NCBI GenBank assembly: GCA_035760645.1
Contig: DASTSO010000075.1
Coordinates: forward strand, 1 to 31,398
Direction of reading: 5' to 3'
DNA: 31,398 bases
From: DASSTY01 sp035760645
Lineage (GTDB): Bacteria; Gemmatimonadota; Gemmatimonadetes; Gemmatimonadales; GWC2-71-9
The translations under genes and the position numbers were made by a program. Shown here one piece after another: positions 16,243 to 23,393 of this stretch (positions are counted from its first letter, which is position 1; each line of letters opens with the position of its first letter). Below the pieces are notes generated by a model, which saw only the letters and a list, made by a program, of their open reading frames with translations, had not been told where the DNA came from and did no database searches.

Positions 16243-17322
16243 TCAATCCCCCAGGTTGATGCCGAGCTCGCGCGCCGTGAGCAGGATCTCGCTGTCGGGC
16301 GGGATCGTCTGGCAGCGGCCGACGATCTCGCCGATCGGCACGCGCGTGATCACGCCGTTGTTGAGCCCGACCATGATGCCGAAGTCGCCGTCGGCGATGG
16401 CCCGCACGGCGGCGGTGCCGAAGCGCAGGCCCAGCAGCCGGTCGTAGGTGGTGGGCGAGCCGCCGCGCTGGACGTGGCCGAGGACCAGGGTGCGCACCTC
16501 CTTGCCCGTGCGCGTCGCGATGGCGTGCGCCACCTGGCTGCCGATGCCGCCCAGGCGGTCCACCGTGCCGACGCCGCGGCGCTCGACGAGCGCCACCTCG
16601 CCCTCGCGCGGCCGGGCGCCCTCGGCCACGACCACGATCGAGAAGCGGCGGCCCGCGGCGTCGCGCGCGCGGATCTTCTCGCACACCTTCTCGATGTCGA
16701 AGGGGATCTCGGGCAGGAGGATGACGTCGGCGCCGCCCGAGACGCCGCTGTAGAGCGAGATCCAGCCGGCGTAGCGGCCCATCAGCTCGACCACCATGAC
16801 GCGCTCGTGGCTCTCGGCCGTCGAGTGCAGCTTGTCGAGCGCGTCGGTCGCGGTGCTCACCGCGGTGTCGAAGCCGAAGGTGCGCTGGGTGCCGGGCACG
16901 TCGTTGTCGATCGTCTTCGGCACGCAGACGACGGGGATCCCCTTGTGGAAGAGCCCGTAGGAGATCTGCAGGCTCCCCTCGCCGCCGATCGAGACGAGCG
17001 CATCGAAGCCGCTCGCGTGGAAGGCCGCGACGAGCTCGTCCGAGCGGTCGGTCTCGTAGGCGTTGCCCTCGGCGTCGTGCCGCACGTAGCGGAAGGGATT
17101 GCCGCGGTTGGTGGTGCCGAGGATGGTGCCGCCGAGGTGGGTGATGCCGCGCACCGAGTCGGCGGTGAGGCGCACCACGCCCTCGAAGCTGAGGAGTCCC
17201 TCGTAGCCCCGCTGGATGCCGTAGCACTGCCAGCCGCGCTGGTGGGCCGAGAGCACCACGGCGCGGATCACCGCGTTGAGCCCCGGCGCGTCGCCCCCAC
17301 CGGTCGAGATGGCGATTCGCAC
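16243..17322 (-). CDS. pfkA: 6-phosphofructokinase
   Basis: A 359-residue cytoplasmic glycolytic enzyme. Signatures: ISTGGGDAPGLN (phosphate donor loop), GGEGS (113-117), PKTIDND (135-141, with catalytic base D139) and MGRYAGW. The residue matching E. coli Gly104 is Gly, as in ATP enzymes, while the residue matching Gly124 is Lys (PKTID), as in PPi enzymes. This G/K pair is typical of the actinobacterial-type group III enzymes, most of which use ATP. Start: GTG directly after the TAG of the upstream SelW-like gene (TAGGTG), with AAAGGAA inside that gene as ribosome site. Expression is thus probably coupled to read-through of the upstream UGA. Confidence 0.93.
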   Translation of the reverse strand: MRIAISTGGGDAPGLNAVIRAVVLSAHQRGWQCYGIQRGYEGLLSFEGVVRLTADSVRGITHLGGTILGTTNRGNPFRYVRHDAEGNAYETDRSDELVAAFHASGFDALVSIGGEGSLQISYGLFHKGIPVVCVPKTIDNDVPGTQRTFGFDTAVSTATDALDKLHSTAESHERVMVVELMGRYAGWISLYSGVSGGADVILLPEIPFDIEKVCEKIRARDAAGRRFSIVVVAEGARPREGEVALVERRGVGTVDRLGGIGSQVAHAIATRTGKEVRTLVLGHVQRGGSPTTYDRLLGLRFGTAAVRAIADGDFGIMVGLNNGVITRVPIGEIVGRCQTIPPDSEILLTARELGINLGD

Positions 17323-17550
17323 CTATCGTTCCTTTCTCATCAGCGCCAACACCTCACCCGGCTGGGCATGCCGTCCGGCGGCCGCCTTCGAGAAGACGAG
17401 CTCCCCGTCGGCGCGCACCTCGAACACCCCGCCCGAGGAGGGAATGAGCTTCACCTCCACGTCGGGAAACGCCTCCCGCAGTTCGGCCGCCAGCCTGGCG
17501 GCCCGGGGCTCGTAGTTTCAGACGACGCAGTACTGGATCGTCACGCGCAC
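17323..17550 (-). CDS. SelW-like (Rdx family) selenoprotein with in-frame UGA as Sec11
   Basis: A 75-residue thioredoxin-fold protein read through a TGA at 17518-17520. The N-terminal part is VRVTIQYCVV, then the TGA codon, then NYEPRAARLAAEL, KLIPSSGGVFEV and GELVFSKAAAGR. This is the full Rdx/SelW layout: Y-C-x-x-[C/U]-NYxPRA, SSGGxFEV, FSK. The TGA falls exactly on the second redox residue, giving C8-V-V-U11. A hairpin 15-33 bases after the TGA fits a bacterial SECIS element. Start: GTG 17550 with GGGAG 10 bases upstream; another GTG two codons on is possible. A good promoter lies at 17633-17661, and pfkA begins at the next base after the TAG. The family is thought to act in thiol redox reactions. 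The other reading is a TGC-to-TGA mutation or base error, which would make it a pseudogene. Confidence 0.87.
17485..17503 (-). promoter_or_regulatory. Bacterial SECIS-like hairpin
   Basis: On the minus-strand mRNA, counted from the base after UGA, bases 15-21 (GGCCGCC) pair perfectly with bases 27-33 (GGCGGCC); the loop AGGCU is bases 22-26. Bacterial SECIS elements lie inside the coding region just 3' of the UGA, have the apical loop roughly 16-37 bases from it and carry a G early in the loop, which SelB reads. All three hold here. The sequence also encodes the conserved Rdx helix, so part of the pairing could be chance in GC-rich DNA. Confidence 0.72.
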
Positions 17551-17632
17551 GGCCGGCCCACTCCCGTCGAAGGGACGTCGAAGAACCGTCGTTGGCTGTC
17601 GAGCGGCCCTCGACACCCCGACCTGGATTCCA

Positions 17633-17661
17633 ATCGTAGCCCCGGCCGAAAATGCTGCCAA
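17633..17661 (-). promoter_or_regulatory. Promoter of the selW-like/pfkA/oligopeptidase operon
   Basis: TTGGCA (17656-17661, 5 of 6 to TTGACA) and TACGAT (17633-17638) with a 17-base spacer on the minus strand. The start point would be near 17626, giving a 5' UTR of about 76 bases that contains a 6-bp hairpin (GTCGAG-GGCCG-CTCGAC). Confidence 0.72.
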
Positions 17662-17723
17662 GAGGCGCGGCGCCGGCGCGCGGGGCCCGCGCCGGCCGGC
17701 GCGCAGCGGTGTGACGACGCTCC

Positions 17724-17752
17724 TTGTCAGCCCCCGCGGCCGGCCGTATCTA
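17724..17752 (+). promoter_or_regulatory. Promoter of the ompA-like operon, leaderless or nearly so
   Basis: TTGTCA (17724-17729), a 17-base spacer and TATCTA (17747-17752). The -10 box ends 8 bases before the ATG at 17761, so the mRNA would start within about 2 bases of the start codon. It is divergent from the promoter at 17633-17661; the GC-rich stretch between them contains the inverted repeat GCCGGCGC...GCGCCGGC. Confidence 0.7.
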
Positions 17753-17760
17753 TAGGCCCC

Positions 17761-19332
17761 ATGCACACCTACCACGCCTTCCGCACCGCCGTCGGCGCCG
17801 CGCTCCTCACCCTGCTCGGCGCCGCCGGGCTCCCGGCACCGGCCGCCTCGCAGGTGATCTCGCGTCCCGAGTACCGCTTCGAGCTGAGCGGGGCGGGCAC
17901 CTACGCCCGCTTCAACCAGGTGACCAACCTGGGCCCCGGCTGGGGCGGCACCGCGCGCCTGGGCTTCTGGCTGCCCCTCAACTTCTCGGTCGAAGCCGAG
18001 GGGTCGTACCTGCACTCCACGGCCCGGAGCACGGCGGTGACGGGCGGTGTGACGGCGGGCTACGGCGTCACCTCCCTCGGCGGCGCGCTCCTCTACAACC
18101 TGCCGCTCGGGCCGCGGAACTTCCTCTTCCTCAAGGGCGGCTACAACTCGACGCGCTACAGCAGCGCGCGCTGCAACGAGCCGGTCGTGCCGGTCGGGCC
18201 CTGCGCCGCCGAGGGCGGCGCGGCGAAGACCGGCGCCGTCCTGGGCGGCGCCGGGCTGCGCCTGGGGCTGAGCGACCTGGTGATGGCCCGGCTCGAGGGC
18301 ACGGTGAGCCACAGCAACCTGAAGAATCCGACCACCGTGAAGGGCCTCACGACCGCGAGCGTGAGTCTGGGCCTGAGTCTCATGCTCGGGGCCGGACGGC
18401 CGGGCGACAGCGACCAGGACGGCGTGACCGACAACCTCGATCGCTGTCCCGACACGCCGGCCGGCGCGCTGGTGGACTATCGCGGCTGCCCGGTGGACAG
18501 CGACCGCGACGGCGTGGCCGACGGGATCGACCGCTGCCCGAACACGCCGGCGGGGGCGCGCGTGGACGCCACCGGCTGCCCGCGCGACGCCGACCAGGAC
18601 GGCGTGCCCGACCAGCTCGACCGCTGCCCCGACACGCCCGCCGGCGCCACGGTGGACGCACGCGGCTGTCCCCGCGACAGCGACGACGACGGCATCGTGG
18701 ACGGGGTGGATCGCTGCCCCGACACGCCGAAGGGCGCCACGGTGGACGCCGTCGGCTGCCCGGGTGACGAAGACGGCGACGGCGTGCTCGACGGCCTCGA
18801 CCGCTGCCCGCGTACCCCGCCGGGCCGCGCGGTGAACGCCTACGGTTGCCTCCCGGGCCAGGGCCCGGGCCAGCCCGAGCCGCGCGACAGCGCGCGCGGC
18901 GGGGCGCGCGACAGCAGCGCCGCGCCGCCCACCCCGCCCGCCTCTCGCGCCCGGGACACCGCGGCGGCAACGCGCGAAGGCGGCGGGGGCATCATCCTGC
19001 GCGGCGTGACCTTCGCATCGGGCAGCGCGCGGCTCAGCGGCGCGTCGCGCGCGGTGCTCGACTCGGTTGCCGCGGCGCTCAAGGCGCAGCCGACGCTCAT
19101 GGTGGAGATCGGCGGCCACACCGACAACTCGGGCCCGGCCGCCGCGAACCAGCACCTCTCGCTGCTGCGCGCCGAGGCGGTGCGGAGCGCGCTCATGCGC
19201 CGGGGGATTCCGGGGCGCCGCATGGTCGCACGCGGCTACGGCGCCACCGTCCCGCTCGTGCCGGGCGACGACGCCGCGGCGCGCGCGCGCAACCGGCGGG
19301 TCGAGATCAAGCCCCTCGGCACCACGCCGTGA
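17761..19332 (+). CDS. OmpA-family outer-membrane protein with TSP3 repeats
   Basis: A 523-residue protein. Residues 1-33 are a signal peptide ending in PAAS-Q. Residues about 38-205 look like an eight-strand beta-barrel (RFELSGAGTYARFNQV ... ASVSLGLSLMLGAG). Five 30-residue thrombospondin type 3 repeats follow (216-365), each with a DxDxDG calcium loop and a DRCPxTPxG segment. After a Ser/Ala/Arg/Pro linker comes an OmpA C-terminal domain (about 415-520), with GVTFASGSARLS, VEIGGHTDNSG and a NRRVEI end, which binds peptidoglycan. It probably anchors the outer membrane to the wall, with a Ca-stiffened rod between. It is the first gene of an operon; the next gene starts at a GTG overlapping its stop. 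Confidence 0.93.
   Translation: MHTYHAFRTAVGAALLTLLGAAGLPAPAASQVISRPEYRFELSGAGTYARFNQVTNLGPGWGGTARLGFWLPLNFSVEAEGSYLHSTARSTAVTGGVTAGYGVTSLGGALLYNLPLGPRNFLFLKGGYNSTRYSSARCNEPVVPVGPCAAEGGAAKTGAVLGGAGLRLGLSDLVMARLEGTVSHSNLKNPTTVKGLTTASVSLGLSLMLGAGRPGDSDQDGVTDNLDRCPDTPAGALVDYRGCPVDSDRDGVADGIDRCPNTPAGARVDATGCPRDADQDGVPDQLDRCPDTPAGATVDARGCPRDSDDDGIVDGVDRCPDTPKGATVDAVGCPGDEDGDGVLDGLDRCPRTPPGRAVNAYGCLPGQGPGQPEPRDSARGGARDSSAAPPTPPASRARDTAAATREGGGGIILRGVTFASGSARLSGASRAVLDSVAAALKAQPTLMVEIGGHTDNSGPAAANQHLSLLRAEAVRSALMRRGIPGRRMVARGYGATVPLVPGDDAAARARNRRVEIKPLGTTP
18406..18855. repeat. Five 90-bp tandem repeats encoding TSP3 units
   Basis: Units begin at 18406, 18496, 18586, 18676 and 18766, each 90 bases (30 codons), starting with the Asp of D(S/A/E)DxDG. 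Copies are clearly related in DNA (GGCGTG..., CGCTGCCC, ACGCCGG) but diverged, so they are an old expansion. Confidence 0.92.
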
Positions 19333-20402
19333 GGGCGGCGGTCGGGGCGACGACCGCCATCGCGGTCGCGGCCGGCCTGCTCGTCGCCGCGCCCCGCCTG
19401 GTCTCGCAGGCGGCGCGCGTCCCGCCGCCCAGGGTGACGTGGCGCGCCGAGCAGCCGGCGAGCGCGCGCGAGACCGGCCGCTTCGCCGACCCGCGCCTCG
19501 CGGAGAGCTCGGGCGTCGTGGCGAGCCGCCGGCACGCGGGGCTGCTCTGGAGCATCGGCGACGGCGGCACCGGGCCGCTCCTCTTCGCCACCGACACACT
19601 GGGCCGCGCGCTCGGCGCCTTCACCGTCGCCGGCGCGGACAACGTGGACTGGGAGGCGATCGCCCCGGGCCCGTGCGGCGCCGGCGAGGCCGAGGGTGCG
19701 GCGCCGCATCCCACCTGCCTCTACCTCGCCGACACCGGCGACAACAAGGGCGACCGCGCCACCGTCACGCTCTACCGCGTGCGCGAGCCGGCCGATCCGC
19801 GCACCGCGCGCACCGCGCGCACCGCGCGCACCGCGCGCACCGCGCGCACCGCGCCTCCCGCCGCCGACACCGCGCGCCGCACCGCGTCGGCGGCGGCGCT
19901 CGTGGTGCGCTACGCCGACGGCCCGCACGACGTCGAGGCCGCCCTCGTCACCCCGGCGGGCGACGTGCTGCTCCTCGCCAAGACGTTCAAGGCGGCGCCG
20001 ACCTACTACCGGGTGCCGGCCGACGCGTGGACGCGGCGCGCCGCGGGGGCGGCGGGCGCGGCGCCGGCGCGCGCCGAGCTGGTGGACACGCTCCCGATCG
20101 CGCCCGACGCGCTCGGGCGCTGGGTCACCGACGCCGCGCTCGCCCCCGACGGGCGACACGTCGTGGTGCGCACCTATCGGGATCTCTATCTCTTCCGCCT
20201 CGACGACGCGGGCCGCCTCGCGCCCGCCGATCCGCCCGCGCGCTGCGATCTCTTCGGGCTCGAGCCGCAGGGCGAAGGGGTGGATTGGCTCGACGCGCGC
20301 ACGCTGGTGCTGACGAGCGAGCGCGCCCTCGGCCTGCCGGCGGCGGTGCACGTCGTCCGCTGCCCGAGCTTCACCCTCACCCGGAGTTCCACGGACCGAT
20401 GA
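19329..20402 (+). CDS. Secreted propeller-like protein, function unknown
   Basis: A 357-residue protein starting at a GTG that overlaps the ompA-like stop (GTGA). The N-terminus (AAVGATTAIAVAAGLLVAAP) is a signal peptide or anchor. The mature part carries ESSGVVASRRHAGLLWSIGD, GADNVDWEAIAP and YLADTGDNKGDRATVTLYRV. This set is shared by secreted proteins that resemble the esterase-like/phytase-like beta-propellers, but I know no proven activity. The acidic runs (DVEA, DTGDN) could bind Ca. A linker at about 158-175 is a run of Thr-Ala-Arg encoded by six perfect 9-base repeats. The stop overlaps the ATG of the M28 peptidase, so the three genes are translationally coupled. Confidence 0.82.
   Translation: MRAAVGATTAIAVAAGLLVAAPRLVSQAARVPPPRVTWRAEQPASARETGRFADPRLAESSGVVASRRHAGLLWSIGDGGTGPLLFATDTLGRALGAFTVAGADNVDWEAIAPGPCGAGEAEGAAPHPTCLYLADTGDNKGDRATVTLYRVREPADPRTARTARTARTARTARTAPPAADTARRTASAAALVVRYADGPHDVEAALVTPAGDVLLLAKTFKAAPTYYRVPADAWTRRAAGAAGAAPARAELVDTLPIAPDALGRWVTDAALAPDGRHVVVRTYRDLYLFRLDDAGRLAPADPPARCDLFGLEPQGEGVDWLDARTLVLTSERALGLPAAVHVVRCPSFTLTRSSTDR
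19801..19854. repeat. 9-bp minisatellite (GCACCGCGC)x6
   Basis: Six perfect copies in a row, in frame, encoding a Thr-Ala-Arg repeat in the propeller-like protein. Perfect identity suggests recent slippage, and copy changes would keep the frame. Confidence 0.95.
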
Positions 20403-22078
20403 CGCCGCGTCGCCTGCTCCCCACGCTCCTCGCGCCGTGCGCGCTGCTCACGCTCGCCGCGCTGCCGCTCCCGCTGCGGGCGCAGGCCGCACCGAAGCGC
20501 ACGCCCGCGGCGCCGACCGCCCAGGCCGCGAAGCTCGTCCAGGCGGCCGACAGCGACGTCGTGCGCGGTCACCTGACCTTCCTCGCCGACGACCTGCTCG
20601 AGGGCCGCGCCCCCGGCACCCGCGGCGGGGAGCTCGCGGCGAAGTACATCGCGGCGCAGTTCATCCGCCTCGGCCTCGTCCCCGCGGGCGACAGCGGCAC
20701 CTACTACCATCGAGTACCGATCGTGAGCCTCACGCCGGCGCCCACGCTCGCGCTCGGCGGCCGGCCGCTCGCGTTCAAGAAGGACTTCGTGCTCTGGTCG
20801 ATGCGCGACGAGCCCGAGGTGCGCACCGCGGGCGAGCTCGTCTTCGTCGGCTTCGGGATCGTGGCGCCGGAGTACCGGTGGAACGACTACGCCGGCACCG
20901 ACGTGAAGGGAAAGACGGTGGTCGTCCTCGTCAACGACCCGGGCTTCGTGGACTCGACGCTCTTCAAGGGCCGGACGCTCACCTACTACGGCCGCTGGAC
21001 CTACAAGCTCGAGGAGGCGGCGCGCCAGGGCGCAGCGGCGGTGCTGCTGGTGCACACCACCGAGACGGCGAGCTACGGCTGGGGCACGGTGGTGGGCTCG
21101 TGGACCGGCCCGCAGGTGCGGGTCGAGCGCCCCGCCACCTCGCTCGTCGCCGCCGGGTGGCTCACCGACAGCGTCGCCACGCGGCTGCTGTCCCCGGTCG
21201 CGCCCACGCTCGCCGGCGTGATGCGGAAGGCGGTGACGCGCGGCTTCCGCGCCGTTCCGCTCGCCACGCCGGCGACGCTCGCCGTGACGAGCACGCTCCG
21301 GCGCTCCTCGACCGCGAACGTGATCGCGCGCTGGCCGGGTCGCGGCGCGCACGCCGACGAGGCGGTGCTCCTCGGCGCGCACTACGACCACCTGGGCATC
21401 AGCCAGCCGGTCGACGGCGACTCGATCTACAACGGCGCCGTGGACAACGCCTCGGGCACCGCGGCGATGCTCGCCGCGGCGGAGGCGTTCGTGCGGAGCG
21501 GCGTGCGCCCGGGCCGCTCGATCCTCTTCACCGCCTTCGGCGCGGAGGAGTCGGGGCTGCTGGGCTCGACGGCGCTCGCCGCGCGCTTCCCGCTCCCGCT
21601 CGCGCGGCTCGCGGCGGTGCTCAACCTGGACGAGATGAATCTCTTCGGCCGCACCCGCGACATCTCCGCCCTGGGGCTCGACCAGAGCACCCTGGGCACG
21701 GTCTTCGAGCGCGCGGCCCAGGCCGAAGGGCTCCGGATCACGGTGGACCGGGAGGCGCTCGCGAACGGCAGCTTCTTCCGCTCCGACCACTTCCCCTTCG
21801 CGCGCGCCGGCGTGCCCGCCCTCTCCCTCGGTACGGGGACCGACTTCGTCGGCCGGCCCGCCGGGTGGGGGAAGCAGCAGATCGACGAATACGGCGAGAA
21901 GCGCTACCACCAGCCCGGCGACGAGCTGCTCCCCTGGTACAGCTACGGCGGCGCGATGCAGCAGCTCCGGACGGTCCTCCGCACCGCCGTCGCCGTCGCC
22001 GACGCCCCGACCCAGCCGACCTGGCTCCAGGGGTCGGAGTTCCGGGAGGCGGGCGAGCAGCGGGTGGCCGGGAAGTAG
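20399..22078 (+). CDS. Secreted M28-family zinc aminopeptidase with PA domain
   Basis: A 559-residue exported metallopeptidase. Signal peptide 1-30 (ends LRAQA). Residues about 145-265 form a PA-type insert (GELVFVGFGI ... KGKTVVVLVNDPG ... GAAAVLLVHT). The catalytic domain has the two-zinc ligands in order: H328 (GAHYDHLG), D349 (NGAVDNASG), E383/E384 (GAEESGLLGS) and D411 (LNLDEMN), with a late His in KRYHQPGDE. Such enzymes trim N-terminal residues from peptides in the periplasm or outside. Its ATG overlaps the stop of the propeller gene (ATGA). With the OmpA-like and propeller proteins it forms a cell-envelope operon. Confidence 0.93.
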   Translation: MTPRRLLPTLLAPCALLTLAALPLPLRAQAAPKRTPAAPTAQAAKLVQAADSDVVRGHLTFLADDLLEGRAPGTRGGELAAKYIAAQFIRLGLVPAGDSGTYYHRVPIVSLTPAPTLALGGRPLAFKKDFVLWSMRDEPEVRTAGELVFVGFGIVAPEYRWNDYAGTDVKGKTVVVLVNDPGFVDSTLFKGRTLTYYGRWTYKLEEAARQGAAAVLLVHTTETASYGWGTVVGSWTGPQVRVERPATSLVAAGWLTDSVATRLLSPVAPTLAGVMRKAVTRGFRAVPLATPATLAVTSTLRRSSTANVIARWPGRGAHADEAVLLGAHYDHLGISQPVDGDSIYNGAVDNASGTAAMLAAAEAFVRSGVRPGRSILFTAFGAEESGLLGSTALAARFPLPLARLAAVLNLDEMNLFGRTRDISALGLDQSTLGTVFERAAQAEGLRITVDREALANGSFFRSDHFPFARAGVPALSLGTGTDFVGRPAGWGKQQIDEYGEKRYHQPGDELLPWYSYGGAMQQLRTVLRTAVAVADAPTQPTWLQGSEFREAGEQRVAGK

Positions 22079-22104
22079 GTGGCGGACCGGCAAATGGTTG
22101 GGTT

Positions 22105-22217
22105 CTAGGGGCTAGGGACTAGGGGCTAGGGGCTAGGGCGTCGTCGCGGGGGCTTGGGACACGGAGGCCGGCGTCTTCTCGGAGCCCCCAGCACCTAGCC
22201 CCTAGCACCTAGCCCCT
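22105..22217. repeat. CTAGGGG tandem repeats forming a long inverted repeat
   Basis: The left arm (22105-22138) is five 7-base units of CTAGGGG/A. The right arm (22192-22217) is the complementary CCTAGC.CCTAGCCCC type. They can pair over about 24 bases with few mismatches across a 53-base centre. It lies just after the M28 peptidase and may end that operon. The rest of 22079-22283 holds a TATTTT box (22219-22224) but no convincing -35, and no gene. Confidence 0.8.
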
Positions 22218-22283
22218 GTATTTTGCCGCATCTCACCCGCAGCACCCAGAAATCGCAGGTCAACTCCGCCCGGGAGCCCTCTT

Positions 22284-23393
22284 CTGGAACTGCCGACGCA
22301 TCACCGGATTCCGCTGACCTGGCTGCTCCAGCACGGCAACGAGACGATCCGGTACCGCACCCTTCGCGAGCTCGCCCCCGCGGGCACCACCGCGCCGGAC
22401 GCGCTCGCCGCCGCACAGGAGGCGATCACCGGCAGCAAGGTCGCCCTCGCCGTCGTCAAGAAGCAGAAGGACACCGGTGTCTGGGGCGCCAACCTCCTCG
22501 GCCTCGAGGCCTCGGCCAAGACCGGGATCAAGGACGTCGGGACCATCCCTCAGTACCGCCGGCTGCTGCAGCTCGCCTGGCCGCGGGCCACCCGGCCGTT
22601 CAAGCTGGCCGACCGGGTGCTCTTCCGCATCCTCTCGCGCGACGAGGACCCCGCGCTGCTCTTCGAGTGGCAGAAGGCCAGCAAGAACGAGCCGGAGACG
22701 GCCGAGTGGGTGCGAGGCGTCTTCCGCGAGGCGGCCAGCGCCGCGCTCGCCGAGGCGGGCTACGGCGACGACCCGCGGCTCCGGGGGGCGGGACACAAGA
22801 TCGCGAGCGCGATCTCGCAGTTCCTCCGCAGCGAGCTCGCCGAGCAGCCGTTCACGAAGAGCGGCCGCACCACGGTACTGCACCCCGAGGCGCACCCGCC
22901 CAGCTGGTACTCGGTGGCGATGCTCGCCTCGATGCCGAGTCTGCAGCGCGAGCGCGCGGGCTTCACCGAGCGGCTCGGCCACTATCTCGCCCAGCCCGCG
23001 CCGAAGAAGGCCTTCGTCATCCAGCAGGGCAAGCAGCAGGTGCCGCCGCAGTTCCTCCTCCTCGGCGACCCGATCGAGGCCGACGCGAAGGGGACGCCGA
23101 AGGATCTGCCGCTCGCGCTCTACTACATCGAACTGATGGCCCGCATGGGCGCACTCACGTGGGCGCCGGTGGCGACGAAGGTGCTCGGACGGCTGCTGCA
23201 GGACTGCGACGAGACGGGCGTGTGGCATCCCAAGGGCCTGCGCGCGCAGCCGGCGGTGATGGATCCGATGACGTATCACTTCTACCCCCTGCAGCCCGAA
23301 GAGAAGAAGCACCCCGAGAGCCGGCTGGTGGACGTGACCTTCCGCCTGGCGCAGGTCGCGAAGCACCTGGGGTGGACGCTCGAGTACGTCTGA
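22284..23393 (+). CDS. Toroid-like protein with non-canonical (CTG) start
   Basis: About 369 residues, mostly helical. The opening HHRIPLTWLLQHGNETIRYR, then TLRELAPAG, resembles the first helices of proteins annotated as terpenoid-cyclase/prenyltransferase-like alpha-alpha toroids or squalene-cyclase-like proteins. Then come VVKKQKDTGVWGAN, LFRILSRDEDPALLFEW and a C-terminal VDVTFRLAQVAKHLGWTLEY. I know no activity. The frame has no ATG, GTG or TTG between its upstream stop (22203-22205) and 22617, which is deep in the conserved part. CTG 22284 has GGGAG 7 bases upstream and puts the start just before the conserved region; CTG 22290 is next. The stop overlaps the ATG of the TrmB-like gene, suggesting joint function. 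Confidence 0.78.
   Translation: MELPTHHRIPLTWLLQHGNETIRYRTLRELAPAGTTAPDALAAAQEAITGSKVALAVVKKQKDTGVWGANLLGLEASAKTGIKDVGTIPQYRRLLQLAWPRATRPFKLADRVLFRILSRDEDPALLFEWQKASKNEPETAEWVRGVFREAASAALAEAGYGDDPRLRGAGHKIASAISQFLRSELAEQPFTKSGRTTVLHPEAHPPSWYSVAMLASMPSLQRERAGFTERLGHYLAQPAPKKAFVIQQGKQQVPPQFLLLGDPIEADAKGTPKDLPLALYYIELMARMGALTWAPVATKVLGRLLQDCDETGVWHPKGLRAQPAVMDPMTYHFYPLQPEEKKHPESRLVDVTFRLAQVAKHLGWTLEYV

Noticed and set aside
17518..17520. TGA as a true stop with two separate small genes
   Set aside because: A 10-residue peptide and a start-less downstream part make less sense than one Rdx protein whose motif spans the TGA. A pseudogene is still possible and is stated in the entry.
18406..18855. 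Regular 90-bp repeats as a possible CRISPR array
   Set aside because: They are in frame, diverged and encode TSP3 calcium repeats; there are no unique spacers.
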